DNA of 64,000 nt, from assembly GCA_938003835.1 (NCBI GenBank), contig CALKXJ010000012.1, forward strand, positions 1-64,000, written 5' to 3'. The stretch comes from an uncultured Bryobacteraceae bacterium (lineage in GTDB: Bacteria; Acidobacteriota; Terriglobia; Bryobacterales; Bryobacteraceae). Under the pieces are notes generated by a model. The model saw only the letters and a list, made by a program, of their open reading frames with translations. It had not been told where the DNA came from and did no database searches. A program made the position numbers and the translations under genes. Of the stretch, positions 44,296-53,639 are shown piece after piece. Position 1 is the stretch's first letter. Every line of letters begins with the position of its first letter.

Positions 44296-45489
44296 ATGCT
44301 TCGCGCAATCCTGATCGGGGCCCCGGCGGAACTGGCTTCCGAGCTGGGGCGCGCCATGGACGCCAGCGGGCAGTTTGCGCTGCTCAGATCCGTCGAGCGC
44401 TATCCCGCTCGCCCCGAGCTGGGGCGCTTGCTGCGCACCTACGCCCCCCAGGTCCTCCTGCTGTGCGCCGACCGGCTGGCCGAGGCGCTCGAAGTCGCCG
44501 CCGCGGCCGAAGAGGCCATACCCGGCCTGCCAGTGGTCGCTTTCGGCAGCCATGTCGAGCCCCGGGCCCTGCTGGAGCTGATGAAGGCCGGCATCCGCGA
44601 GTACCTTCCGCCGCCCTTCGAACCGCAGGCAGTGGCGGAACTTGCCCACCGATTGAAAGACAAGCTCGCCAGGAATCCCGTCTCTTACGAGCTCACTGAC
44701 CTAGTCTTCGCTTTTCTGCCGGCCAAGGCGGGCGTGGGCGCCTCGACGATCGCGGTGAACCTGTCCGTCGCGCTGGCGCGCCGGCCGGACAAGAAGGTCC
44801 TGCTGGCGGATTTCGACCTCAGCAGCGGCCTGATCGCCTTCATGCTAAAAATCAGCAGCACCTATGCGCTACTCGATGCCGCGGAGATGTCTGCGGAGCT
44901 CGATGACGTTGTCTGGGAGAAACTAATTCAACAAAAAGGGAACCTGCACGTGCTCCCGGCGGGAAGGCCCGAGCCCGGCGTGCGGATCCGGCCGGAACAG
45001 GTTCAACGACTGCTCGCCTTCAGCCGGCGCCTCTACCATGTCGTCTGTGTTGACCTTTCGGGAAATCTCGAGAAGTACTCCTTCGAGCTGATGCACGAGG
45101 CCAAGCGGATCTTCCTGGTCACCACGCCGGAGGTCCCGCCCCTGCATCTGGCTCGCGAGCGCCTGCGCCTGCTCCGGGAACTCGAGCTCGCAGACCGGGT
45201 GAGCGTGCTGGTAAACCGCTACCACCGCGCCAGCGCCATCTCCGTGCAGCAGGTCGAGGACGTTCTCGAAGCGCCGGTTTTCGCCACCCTGCCCAACAGT
45301 TACCGGACGGTTCATCAGGCGCTCATCGAAGGCCGGCCGGTGGAGGAAAGCTCGGAGCTTGGCAAACAGATTGTTGAGCTGGCCGAGCGCATCCTCGAAC
45401 CGAATACCCTCAAGGCGCGGCCCGAGCCCAAACGGTTCATCGAGTACTTCTCCGTGCTCCACCCCAAATTCTCCTTGCGCGAGCAGTAA
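44296..45489 (+). CDS. CpaE/TadZ-like MinD-family ATPase
   Basis: 397 residues. Residues 1-120 resemble a CheY-like receiver without the phospho-Asp (VLLLCADRLAEAL, ALLELMKAGIREYLPPPF). Residues 133-385 are a MinD/ParA-type domain. The Walker A reads KAGVGAST at 144-151, so the usual GKST lysine is Ala; the lysine at the motif start is kept. Walker A' is LLADFDLSSGL and Walker B is VVCVDLSG. TadZ/CpaE proteins place Tad pilus secretion machines at the cell pole, and their Walker A is often atypical. No other tad/cpa gene lies here, so the partner genes are elsewhere or the protein serves another polar structure. Confidence 0.8.
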   Translation: MLRAILIGAPAELASELGRAMDASGQFALLRSVERYPARPELGRLLRTYAPQVLLLCADRLAEALEVAAAAEEAIPGLPVVAFGSHVEPRALLELMKAGIREYLPPPFEPQAVAELAHRLKDKLARNPVSYELTDLVFAFLPAKAGVGASTIAVNLSVALARRPDKKVLLADFDLSSGLIAFMLKISSTYALLDAAEMSAELDDVVWEKLIQQKGNLHVLPAGRPEPGVRIRPEQVQRLLAFSRRLYHVVCVDLSGNLEKYSFELMHEAKRIFLVTTPEVPPLHLARERLRLLRELELADRVSVLVNRYHRASAISVQQVEDVLEAPVFATLPNSYRTVHQALIEGRPVEESSELGKQIVELAERILEPNTLKARPEPKRFIEYFSVLHPKFSLREQ

Positions 45490-45499
45490 CGGGGACGCT

Positions 45500-46822
45500 C
45501 TAGGGGTGCGACGGCGGTTCGTTACCCGCCTGGCGGGCCCCGGCCTGCACGTCCACCCTGGCCAGCAACGCCAGGCCCACGAGAAAGAAAACAATCAGCG
45601 AGAGCACCGCCAGCCGGTAGCGTCCGGTGAATTGCAGGGCCAGGCCGAAAAACAGCGGACCCAGCCAACTGGTGCCTTTGTCGCTGATTTCGTACAGGCT
45701 GTAGTATTCGGCCTCCTGGCCGCGCGGAATCAAGAAGGAAAACAGGGACCGGCTGAGGGCCTGGCTCGCCCCCATCACCATGCCGATCACAGCCGCCAGA
45801 GCATAGAAGTCCGAGGCACCGCGCACGCCCGCATACACGTAAACCAGCGTCAGACTCCAGATGACGAGCGTGAGCATCACGGCGCGCCGGGCGCCCGTCC
45901 AGGCGGCGACATATTTGAAGCCCAGCGCGCCGAGGAAGGCCACCATCTGCGCCAGGAGGATGGAACCTGTCAGCACGCCCATCGACAAGCCGAGTTCCTC
46001 CTGGCCGAACTGGGCCGCCAGGGTAATCACCGTTTGGATGCCATCGTTGTAAATCAGGTAAGCCAGCAGGAACAGCAAGGCCTGGCGGTAGGTACGGATG
46101 TGGCGAAGAGTGGAGGAAAGCTGGCCGAGGCTCGCTCCCAGATAGGAGGTGCCGGGCGGCGGCGCCTTGGCGGGACCGCGATTGCGCAGGGTCGCCAGCG
46201 GAATCAGCGTGAACAGCGCCCACCAGAGGCCCGCCGAGGCCAGGCTGAGCCGCACCGCGTCGGATTCGCCGATTCCCAGCGACGCCGCGTTGGCGTAAAG
46301 CAGCAGGTTCAGCGCTAGTAACAGCCCTCCGCCCAGGTAGCCCAGCCCCCAGCCGTTCGAGGAGACCGCGTCGCGCTCCTCGGCGGAGGCGATCTCCGGA
46401 AGAAATGAGTTGTAGATGACGACGGAGGCGCCAAAGCAGAAATTGGCCACGAGAAACAGCAGGCAGCCCAACAGATACCGGTCCCCCTCGAGCAGGAACT
46501 TCAGGACCGTGGCCGCGGCGCCGGCATACGCCAGCAGGCCAAGCATCTCCTTCTTGCGGCGGCCGTAATCGGCCAGCGCCCCGATGAGCGGGAGCGCTGC
46601 CACCTGCGTGAGTACGCTTGCCGAGATCAGATATGGCCAGACCGCCTGCGCCGGCAGGCGCAGCCCGAGTAGGCTCACTGAGCCGTCCTCGCCCGCGGCG
46701 GCCCTGGCGAGCGTCGTCAGATAAGGTCCGAAGAACAGGGTGACGACCGTGGTCGAGAAGGCCGAATTGGCCCAGTCGTAGAAATACCAGCCCCGTTGCT
46801 CGCGTCTGCTCGGCGGAGTCAT
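45500..46822 (-). CDS. MFS transporter, UMF1/Atg22-like
   Basis: 440-residue membrane protein with about 12 predicted helices. It starts with the group-specific WYFYDWANSAFSTTVV and has the MFS-type loop GALADYGRRKK between helices 2 and 3 and SLYEISDKGTSWLGPLFF in the second half, both typical of the UMF1 family (related to vacuolar Atg22 efflux proteins). Substrate unknown. Its ATG overlaps the aas stop in an ATGA arrangement, so the two genes are translated together. In Proteobacteria the MFS neighbour of Aas is LplT, a lysophospholipid flippase; this one is from a different MFS branch, so a similar role is possible but unproven. Confidence 0.82.
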   Translation of the reverse strand: MTPPSRREQRGWYFYDWANSAFSTTVVTLFFGPYLTTLARAAAGEDGSVSLLGLRLPAQAVWPYLISASVLTQVAALPLIGALADYGRRKKEMLGLLAYAGAAATVLKFLLEGDRYLLGCLLFLVANFCFGASVVIYNSFLPEIASAEERDAVSSNGWGLGYLGGGLLLALNLLLYANAASLGIGESDAVRLSLASAGLWWALFTLIPLATLRNRGPAKAPPPGTSYLGASLGQLSSTLRHIRTYRQALLFLLAYLIYNDGIQTVITLAAQFGQEELGLSMGVLTGSILLAQMVAFLGALGFKYVAAWTGARRAVMLTLVIWSLTLVYVYAGVRGASDFYALAAVIGMVMGASQALSRSLFSFLIPRGQEAEYYSLYEISDKGTSWLGPLFFGLALQFTGRYRLAVLSLIVFFLVGLALLARVDVQAGARQAGNEPPSHP

Positions 46823-48954
46823 CGAAGCTGCTCTGCCAGGCCCTTGAGCCGGACGTAGTCGAACTTGCCCGTGGCCAGCCTCGGGATCTCAGCCAGATAC
46901 TCGATGCGGCGCGCCACGGCAAGCTCGGTCACCCCAAGCCGGCGCGCGGCCTCGAAGAGCGCTTCGCGCCGCAAGCCCGGGTCGGCAGTGAACAGCACGA
47001 TCGATTCGCCCCGGCCCGCTTCCGTCCTGGCCACCGCCGCCGAGGGCGCCCGGGGCGAGGCCTCCGCAGCGAGCCGCTCCGCGAGCTCCAGGGGCACCAT
47101 CTCGCCGGCCACCTTCACGAAGCGTCGCAACCGCCCGGTGATGTATAAGAAGCCGTCTTGGTCCATCTCGGCCACGTCCCCGGTAGCATACCAGCCCGAC
47201 CCCAGGCTCGAAGCCGGAGGCTCGAGCCGGCCGGGCCGCTCCGGGCGCAGATGCCCCAGCATGAGATTCGGGCCGCAGACGTGCAGCTCGCCGCCGCGGG
47301 CGATGCCGGGTACCGGCACGATGCGGCACTCCATCCCCGGCAGGGGCCGTCCCACGGAACCGGGTTTGTATGCGAACGGCGTGTTTACTGCCACCACGGG
47401 CGCGCACTCGGTGGCCCCGTACCCCTCAAGGATCCGGATGCCGAACTTGTCCAGCCAGAGTCGGCGCACATCCTCCGGCAACCGCTCGGCCCCGGCGATC
47501 ACATACCGCATGTTGTAGAAGTCATACGGATGCGCGAGCGCCCCGTAGCGCGCCAGGAACGTGGGGGTGCCGAGCAGCACGCTCGCGTCGCGCCCGTAGG
47601 CGAGCTCGGGAATCGTGCGGTAATGGAGCGGCGACGGGTATAGCACCGTACGGCAGCCGTTTAGCAGCGGTACCAGCAGCCCGCAGGTCAGCCCGAAGGA
47701 GTGAAACAGCGGCAGAACGGTGAGGAAACGGTAGCGGTTGGAGATCTCGACTACGGCGCGCACCTGCGCCAGGTTCGCCAGCAGCGCGTCGTGGCTGAGT
47801 ACGACGCCCTTCGGCCTGGCCTCGGACCCGGAGGTGAATAGAATCACGGCCGGCTCGGACGGCTTGGCGCGCGCAGCCGCTCGCTTGGGAAACCATCTGG
47901 CCCAGCCGGCCAGCCAGAGCTTGTCCCAGAGGCGGAGCTCCGCGCGAAGGTCTTCGAGGTAAAGGATGCGTATGCCTGGCAAAGAGGAAAGCTTTCCGGC
48001 CAGCCGCGCCCGCTCCAGGAACGCCCGCGAAGTGACAAGTGTGCGGACCGCCGCAGCGGCGACAGCCGATTGCAGGCCTTCAGGTCCCACCGTAAAGTTC
48101 AACACCGCCGCCACGCGCCTGGCGGCGGCGACGCCAAAGATGAGCGCCGCGGTCGGAGCCGCGTTTGGCATCAACACACCGACGGCCTCACCCTCGCGGC
48201 CGATGCGCCGGATCAGCCGGCTCAGCGCCAGCGAGGCCTTCAGCAGCCAGGCGTACGTCTGGCCTTCTTGCTGGGCGTCATCCAGAACTTGGGTCCGCCG
48301 GCCGTAAAGCGCCGCGGCATCCGCCAGCGCCTCAAACAACGTGGCTCGAGGGCGCGAGGCCAAGCAGGCCTCTTCGAGCAGCGCGCGAAGTTGCCTTGCC
48401 GCCGCCTGGCGCTGCGCCTTCCGGCTGGTTACGGGCGGGCGCGCGATCATGCGCGGCTCGACCACCGTCAGCCGGATCCGCGGGAACAGCCTGCGCGGAA
48501 ACGGCGCCTTCATCCGGCTGAACGGTGTATAGATGGCGCCGTCGATGAAAACCGTCACCACCGTCGCGCCCGTGGCGAGCGCCACGAACGCGGCGCTCTC
48601 ATAAGTCTTCATCAGACCGCCGGTGACGGTGACCCGCCCCTCGGGAAAGAGCACCACGGGGCGGCCCGCTTCGAGCTCTCGAAGAATCCCACGAACGGCG
48701 GCCGGCCGGAGCGCCTCGACGATGACGTGGGGGAACCAGCGGACCAGGATGCGGAAGCGTCGCTGCCGCCAGATGTCGGCATGCACGACCCAGACCACTT
48801 CCCAGGGCAGGAAGGCGAAAAGGAGCACGGCGTCGAGCAACGACTGGTGGTTGGCGATCACCAGCAGCCTTTCCGGCGCCGGCCGGGGCCACTCTCCGCG
48901 AACCTCCACGCGGTAGAGCAGCCGGAGGATCAGCCGGAGGAGCCGCCGGAGCAT
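46819..48954 (-). CDS. aas: Aas-like acyltransferase / acyl-ACP synthetase fusion
   Basis: 711 residues, close to E. coli Aas (719). ATG 48954 is chosen: GAGG lies 6 bases before it and it falls just after topA, whereas the longer frame to 49104 would run inside topA. The N-terminal 200 residues are a PlsC-type acyltransferase (NHQSLLDA, the HX4D-type motif, and FPEGRVTVTG). The rest is an AMP-binding domain with TSGSEARPKGVVLSH, GYGATECAPV, YATGDVAEMDQDGFLYITGR and a C-terminal Lys in ATGKFDYV. Expected role: activate a fatty acid on ACP and re-acylate lysophospholipid at the inner membrane. It forms an operon with topA upstream and the MFS gene downstream. Confidence 0.85.
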   Translation of the reverse strand: MLRRLLRLILRLLYRVEVRGEWPRPAPERLLVIANHQSLLDAVLLFAFLPWEVVWVVHADIWRQRRFRILVRWFPHVIVEALRPAAVRGILRELEAGRPVVLFPEGRVTVTGGLMKTYESAAFVALATGATVVTVFIDGAIYTPFSRMKAPFPRRLFPRIRLTVVEPRMIARPPVTSRKAQRQAAARQLRALLEEACLASRPRATLFEALADAAALYGRRTQVLDDAQQEGQTYAWLLKASLALSRLIRRIGREGEAVGVLMPNAAPTAALIFGVAAARRVAAVLNFTVGPEGLQSAVAAAAVRTLVTSRAFLERARLAGKLSSLPGIRILYLEDLRAELRLWDKLWLAGWARWFPKRAAARAKPSEPAVILFTSGSEARPKGVVLSHDALLANLAQVRAVVEISNRYRFLTVLPLFHSFGLTCGLLVPLLNGCRTVLYPSPLHYRTIPELAYGRDASVLLGTPTFLARYGALAHPYDFYNMRYVIAGAERLPEDVRRLWLDKFGIRILEGYGATECAPVVAVNTPFAYKPGSVGRPLPGMECRIVPVPGIARGGELHVCGPNLMLGHLRPERPGRLEPPASSLGSGWYATGDVAEMDQDGFLYITGRLRRFVKVAGEMVPLELAERLAAEASPRAPSAAVARTEAGRGESIVLFTADPGLRREALFEAARRLGVTELAVARRIEYLAEIPRLATGKFDYVRLKGLAEQLR

Positions 48955-48970
48955 CGCCGGCCTCGATCCT

Positions 48971-51406
48971 CTAGGCCGGAACTTCGGCCGGCTCCAGCTT
49001 GCGTTTGTACGTGCACTCTTGATTCGGGCACCGGAGCACAGTATCCGACTTCTGCCAGCGCTCCACCAGATACGGGCTGCCACATTCCGGACAAGACTCG
49101 GCAACGGGCTTGGCCCAGGAGACGAAGTCGCAGTCCGGATATCGACTACAGCCGTAGAATACTTTGCCGCGCTTGCTGCGCCGCTCGACGAGCTCTCCCT
49201 CGGAGCATTTCGGGCAGGCGACGCCGATCGTTCTGTGCTTCACGTACTTGCAAGTGGGATAGTTGCCGCAGGCGGTGAATTCGCCGTAACGGCCGCTCTT
49301 GATCACCAGCCGCCCGCCGCACTGCGGGCAGGTCTCCTCGAGCGGCACATCAGGCTTCTTGGGCTCGGAGTTCAGCCGGCGCGTGGTCTTGCACTCGGGA
49401 TAGCCGGAGCAGGCCCAAAACTGGCCGAAGCGGCCTTTCTTGAGCACCATGGGGCGGCCGCAGTTCGGGCAGTACTCCTCGGCTTGATCGCCGAGCGCCG
49501 CCCGCTCCTCCTCCGGCAGCTCGATAGCGATCTCCCGGGTATTGGTGCACTCCGGATAACCGGAGCAGGCCAGGAACCGGCCGTGGCGGCCCCACTTGAT
49601 GACCATCGGCCGGCCGCATTTCTCGCAGGTCTGGTCGGTCGGCTCCTCCATCCGCTTGATGTTGGCCATCTCGGTCTCGGCCCGCACCAGGTCCAGCTTG
49701 AACTTGTCGTAGAACTCGGCAATGGCGGCGCGCCAGTCGCGGCGGCCTTCCTCGATCTCGTCGAGTTCCTCCTCCAGGCGCGCCGTATAGCGCACGTCGA
49801 AGATGTCGTCGAAGGCCTCCACCAGAAGGTCATTGACGATCTTGCCGAGCTCCGTCGGATAGAACCGGCCGCCTTTCTTGACCACGTACTCGCGCTCCTG
49901 GATGGTGGACAGGATGGAGGCGTAGGTCGAAGGCCGGCCCACCCCGTCGGCCTCGAGCTCCTTGACCAGGGTGGCCTCGGTGTAGCGCGGCGGCGGCTCG
50001 GTGAAGTGCTGCTCGGGCTCGACAGAGCGCAACTGAAGCTTCTCGCCCTCCTCCACCGGCGGCAGCTTGTGTTCGAGCTCCTCGTCCTCCTCGTCCCTCT
50101 GATCTTTGCCTTCCTCGTAGACCTTCAGGAAGCCGTCGAACTTGAGGACCGAGCCAGTGGCGCGGAGCAGGTACTGCGCGCCGTCCCCGCCGTGTGCGGC
50201 AACCTCGATGGTGGTCTGATCGAACAGAGCGGGCATCATCTGGGAGGCGACGAAGCGCTGCCAGATCAGGCGGTAGAGCTTGAGCTCGTCCTCCGCCAAA
50301 TAGGGCGCCACGGCATCCGGGGTGTTGAGCACGGAGGTCGGGCGGATGGCCTCGTGGGCGTCCTGCGCCTCTTTCTTACTCTTGTAGTAAACGGGCGCCT
50401 CCGGCAGGTATTCCTTCCCGTAGCGCTCGCCGATGAAGCTGCGAACCTCGGCCAGCGCGTCGGCGGAGACGCGCGTCGAGTCGGTCCGCATGTAAGTGAT
50501 CAGACCGACCGAGCCCTCACCGCCCAGCTCGACGCCTTCATAGAGCCGCTGCGCCAGCGCCATCGTGCGCTTGACGCTGAAGCGCAGCTTGCGCGCCGCC
50601 TCCTGCTGGAGCGTCGAGGTAATGAACGGCGCTACGGGATTGCGCTTTTTCTCCCGGGTGATGACCGACTTGACGCGATAGTCGGCCCCCTCGAGCACGG
50701 CGGCGAGCTTCCGCGCCTCCTCCTCGTTCGGGATTTCGACCGCCTGATCGTCGCGCTTGATAAGCCGCGCCTCGAGCACGGGCGGCTTGCGCGCCTTCAG
50801 ATGAACGTCGATCGTCCAATACTCGCGCTTCTCGAACTGCTCGATCTCGCGCTCGCGCTCGACGATCAGGCGCAGGGCGACGGTCTGGACCCGCCCGGCC
50901 GAAAGTCCTCGCCGGACTTTGTCCCACAGCAAGGGAGAGATCTTGTAGCCCACCAGGCGGTCCAGGACGCGCCGGGCCTGCTGGGCTTCTACAAGATTAG
51001 GATTTACAAAGCTGGGCCGCTGAAACGCTTCACGGACCGCCTTGGCCGTGATCTCGTTGAACATCACCCGGTAGATCTTGGGCGCCGGCTTGCGCTTCCG
51101 GCCGTTGCCCTGGAGTTCCTCCGCCAGGTGGTAGCAGATGGCCTCCCCTTCCCGATCCGGGTCCGCAGCCAGGTAGACTGCCTCGGCTTTCTCGGCGGCC
51201 TTCTTGAGCTCCTCGATCAGCTTCTTTTTGCCCTCGATGATCTCGTAACGAGGGGTGAAGTCGCGGTCAATGTCAACCGCCAGTTCATTCTTGGGCAGAT
51301 CCTTGACGTGGCCGAGCGAGGCCTTGACAGTGAAATCTTTGCCCAAGTACTTGCTAATCGTTTTCGCCTTCGCCGGCGATTCGACGATGACGAGCGATTT
51401 CGCCAT
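48971..51406 (-). CDS. topA: DNA topoisomerase I with five zinc ribbons
   Basis: 811-residue type IA topoisomerase that relaxes negative supercoils. Start at 51406 opens with the family sequence MAKSLVIVESPAKAKTISKY (TOPRIM). The active-site Tyr is in GLITYMRTDSTRVS near residue 317. Metal-binding acidic residues appear in AADPDREGEAICYHL. The C-terminus carries five CxxC...C(x)nC ribbons in a row (CEKCGRPM, CPNCGRPM, CPQCGGRL, CPKCSEGE, CPECGSPY), more than the three of E. coli. AGGCG lies 7 bases before the ATG. It lies 77 bases behind dprA in the same direction, the classical dprA-topA pair. Confidence 0.95.
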   Translation of the reverse strand: MAKSLVIVESPAKAKTISKYLGKDFTVKASLGHVKDLPKNELAVDIDRDFTPRYEIIEGKKKLIEELKKAAEKAEAVYLAADPDREGEAICYHLAEELQGNGRKRKPAPKIYRVMFNEITAKAVREAFQRPSFVNPNLVEAQQARRVLDRLVGYKISPLLWDKVRRGLSAGRVQTVALRLIVEREREIEQFEKREYWTIDVHLKARKPPVLEARLIKRDDQAVEIPNEEEARKLAAVLEGADYRVKSVITREKKRNPVAPFITSTLQQEAARKLRFSVKRTMALAQRLYEGVELGGEGSVGLITYMRTDSTRVSADALAEVRSFIGERYGKEYLPEAPVYYKSKKEAQDAHEAIRPTSVLNTPDAVAPYLAEDELKLYRLIWQRFVASQMMPALFDQTTIEVAAHGGDGAQYLLRATGSVLKFDGFLKVYEEGKDQRDEEDEELEHKLPPVEEGEKLQLRSVEPEQHFTEPPPRYTEATLVKELEADGVGRPSTYASILSTIQEREYVVKKGGRFYPTELGKIVNDLLVEAFDDIFDVRYTARLEEELDEIEEGRRDWRAAIAEFYDKFKLDLVRAETEMANIKRMEEPTDQTCEKCGRPMVIKWGRHGRFLACSGYPECTNTREIAIELPEEERAALGDQAEEYCPNCGRPMVLKKGRFGQFWACSGYPECKTTRRLNSEPKKPDVPLEETCPQCGGRLVIKSGRYGEFTACGNYPTCKYVKHRTIGVACPKCSEGELVERRSKRGKVFYGCSRYPDCDFVSWAKPVAESCPECGSPYLVERWQKSDTVLRCPNQECTYKRKLEPAEVPA

Positions 51407-51451
51407 AAATTCGCCTGCTGATCCTCCTTGGCGATGGTCCGAACGCGGCGA

Positions 51452-51476
51452 GCCGGCCCGGGGCAAAAGGGCCGGC
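51452..51476. repeat. GC-rich palindrome between dprA and topA
   Basis: GCCGGCCC (51452-51459), 9-base loop, GGGCCGGC (51469-51476). It begins 7 bases after the dprA stop and about 45 bases before the topA start. The sequence core is shared with the palindrome at 35359-35386. No T run. It may lower read-through from dprA to topA, or be a dispersed REP-like element. Confidence 0.55.
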
Positions 51477-51483
51477 CTGCTAC

Positions 51484-52656
51484 CTACCACACTTTAACAA
51501 AGTTCTTTCCGGGCAGTTGCCGGACGAGGCCGAGCATTTCGAGCTCAAAGAGCGCGGCAATCAGCTCTGAAGAGGAATAGTGATCGAGCCGATCCAGAAT
51601 CTCGTCCAAGTGAAGCGGCTTATCCACCTGACAGAGATTGAGCACGGCTCGGCAGACCTCGCCGGCCGGGCCGAGCGGAAGGGACGTCTGTCGAGGCGCC
51701 GTGGACGCGGGCTGCCGTCCGGCGCCCGGCGCCTCCGCCTCGAGGCGTTCCGCCAAGCGCCGGCGCTCGCCCACCGGGAGCTCATCGAGGATGTCGGTAG
51801 CCTCCTGGACGAGCTTGGCCCCTTGTTTTATCAGCAAGTTAGGGCCCCAGCTCATCTTCGAGGTGACGTTGCCGGGCACGGCGAAGACCTCCCGGCCCTG
51901 CTCCATGGCCAGTCGGGCCGTGATGGCCGAGCCGGAGTACTGGGCGCCCTCAACCACAAGCACCCCGAGGCTCATCCCGCTGATGATTCGGTTCCGAACC
52001 GGAAAGTTTTGCGGCTGGCCCGGCGTGCCCATGGGAAATTCCGTGATGATCAGTCCCTTTCGCGCGATCTCAGCGGCCAGGGACCGGTTCTCGGCCGGAT
52101 AGATGACGTCCAGACCGCAGCCGAAGACCGCGACCGTGTCCCCACCGGCGGAAAGCGCGCCGCGGTGAGCGGCCGTGTCAATTCCCCGGGCCATTCCGCT
52201 GACGATCACCAGACCCGCCCGCGCAAGGTCCTGAGAGAGCCGCTCCGCGACCGCAACGCCGTACGGGGTGGGGCGCCGAGTGCCCACGATCGCCAGCATC
52301 GAGCGCTGAAGCAGCTCGACTCTGCCCTGGGCAAACAAGAGCACCGGCGGGTCGAAGATCTTGCGCAGCGACGGCGGGTAGCGCGGATCGCGCAGCGGCA
52401 CCAGCTCGGCGCCCGCGCGGACCAGCCTCTGCTGCTGATCGACAGCCTCTTCAAAGGCACATCCGCTGGCGATGCTCTGAGCGACACTGCCGCTTAGCCC
52501 CGCCTGCTCGAGTTCGGACCGGGAAGCGCTGAAGACGGCCTCCGGCGTGCCGAATCGCTCGAGAAGCCGCACAGCCGATCGTGCGCCGAGGCCGGGCACC
52601 AGCCGCAAGGCGAGCCAGTAAAGCAGAGTCTGTTGGTCTACAGCCGCGCCGAGCAC
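51484..52656 (-). CDS. dprA: DNA-processing protein DprA/Smf
   Basis: 390 residues, GTG start. An N-terminal HhH/SAM-like part (LRLVPGLGARSAVRLLERFG) precedes the Rossmann DprA fold (about 110-300) with AIVGTRRPTPYG, VSGMARGIDTAAHRGAL and FPMGTPGQPQNFPVRNRII, all family hallmarks. A C-terminal winged helix (about 330-390) follows a variable linker. It binds incoming single-stranded DNA during natural transformation and loads RecA; it is also kept in organisms not known to be competent. Located directly before topA, as in many bacteria. Confidence 0.94.
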   Translation of the reverse strand: MLGAAVDQQTLLYWLALRLVPGLGARSAVRLLERFGTPEAVFSASRSELEQAGLSGSVAQSIASGCAFEEAVDQQQRLVRAGAELVPLRDPRYPPSLRKIFDPPVLLFAQGRVELLQRSMLAIVGTRRPTPYGVAVAERLSQDLARAGLVIVSGMARGIDTAAHRGALSAGGDTVAVFGCGLDVIYPAENRSLAAEIARKGLIITEFPMGTPGQPQNFPVRNRIISGMSLGVLVVEGAQYSGSAITARLAMEQGREVFAVPGNVTSKMSWGPNLLIKQGAKLVQEATDILDELPVGERRRLAERLEAEAPGAGRQPASTAPRQTSLPLGPAGEVCRAVLNLCQVDKPLHLDEILDRLDHYSSSELIAALFELEMLGLVRQLPGKNFVKVW

Positions 52657-52704
52657 CTCTACCCGGTTTGGTGCCGGTTGCCCCGCCGGGCTCTCAGCCG
52701 CACC

Positions 52705-53499
52705 TCAGAGGCGGCCGAGCCCTTCGGTCAGCTCGATGTAAGTGCCCCAGGGATCGGTGAAAAACGCCACCCAGACGCCCAGCCTCTCGACGAACTGATA
52801 CGGCACGTCGAAGCGCACCCCCTGCTGCTCAAGCCGTCGGCAGAAGTCTTTGAGACCTCTGATCTCGAATCCGATATGGTCCAGGGCGCGGCCGCGCGTG
52901 CCGGCCACCTCCCCTTTGGCCTCCGAGAAGGAGAGGTTGGCGCCGGGGATGTCGGCGGCTTCGAACTTGCCGCGCCGGCCGGGGATGGCTCCGAACGTCT
53001 TGACGTACCAGGCTCGCGTGGCCTCGACCGCGGGTGTATAGAAGTGGACGTGATGATGGGCGATGGGCGCCGCCAGCGACGGCTCCTCGGTCAGCTCCAC
53101 CTTCAGGTCTCCCGGAAATCGCAGGAAGACCTGGTTGGGGTTGGGGCGTGTTTCATACACCTCACCGCCGGCGGCCTTCCAGCGCGCTTCTGCCGAGGCG
53201 AGATCGCGCACGGCGAATCCCAGGTGGTTCACCGTGGAGCCTTCCGTGCCGCCTGTCGGGTCCCCTTCCCGGAGCGCCACGAAGACACCGGGAAATTTGA
53301 GCAGCTCCATCGGCCCGAGCATTACCGGCTCGGACCCTAGGCCCTCCACCCACAGCCGGCGAGAGGCCGCAAGGTCCTGGACCAGGATGTGCAGGTGTCC
53401 CATCGAGACTCCCGCCCGAGAGGGTGCGGCAAGCTGGGTGAAGGCAACCCGGGGCGCCGCCAGCGTCGACAACAAGGCAATCGCTTGCCTGCGGTTCAT
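52705..53499 (-). CDS. Exported VOC (glyoxalase/bleomycin-resistance fold) protein
   Basis: 264 residues. The N-terminus NRRQAIALLSTLAAPRVAF is a signal peptide, possibly Tat-like (RR). Two VOC modules follow: MGHLHILVQDLAASRRLWVE with NHLGFAVRDL at about 32-145, and HHHVHFYTPAVEATRAWYVK with DHIGFEIRGL and TDPWGTYIELTEG at about 146-262. Metal ligands typical of the fold (His at the start of strands, Glu near the end) are present (H36-like, H148-like, E258-like). Substrate unknown. It is divergent from the ATP synthase operon. Confidence 0.82.
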   Translation of the reverse strand: MNRRQAIALLSTLAAPRVAFTQLAAPSRAGVSMGHLHILVQDLAASRRLWVEGLGSEPVMLGPMELLKFPGVFVALREGDPTGGTEGSTVNHLGFAVRDLASAEARWKAAGGEVYETRPNPNQVFLRFPGDLKVELTEEPSLAAPIAHHHVHFYTPAVEATRAWYVKTFGAIPGRRGKFEAADIPGANLSFSEAKGEVAGTRGRALDHIGFEIRGLKDFCRRLEQQGVRFDVPYQFVERLGVWVAFFTDPWGTYIELTEGLGRL

Positions 53500-53639
53500 G
53501 GTGCAATCGTCCCCACCGAGCCTATCATGCGGCGACGGGCGGTTGCACGGCCGGCGAGCGGTGTGGTAGCTTAACGACTTCGGGACCTCTTCTCGTTACC
53601 GGGTAGTTGCTTCGTAGATCGGGATCCCCGGCAGACCCA

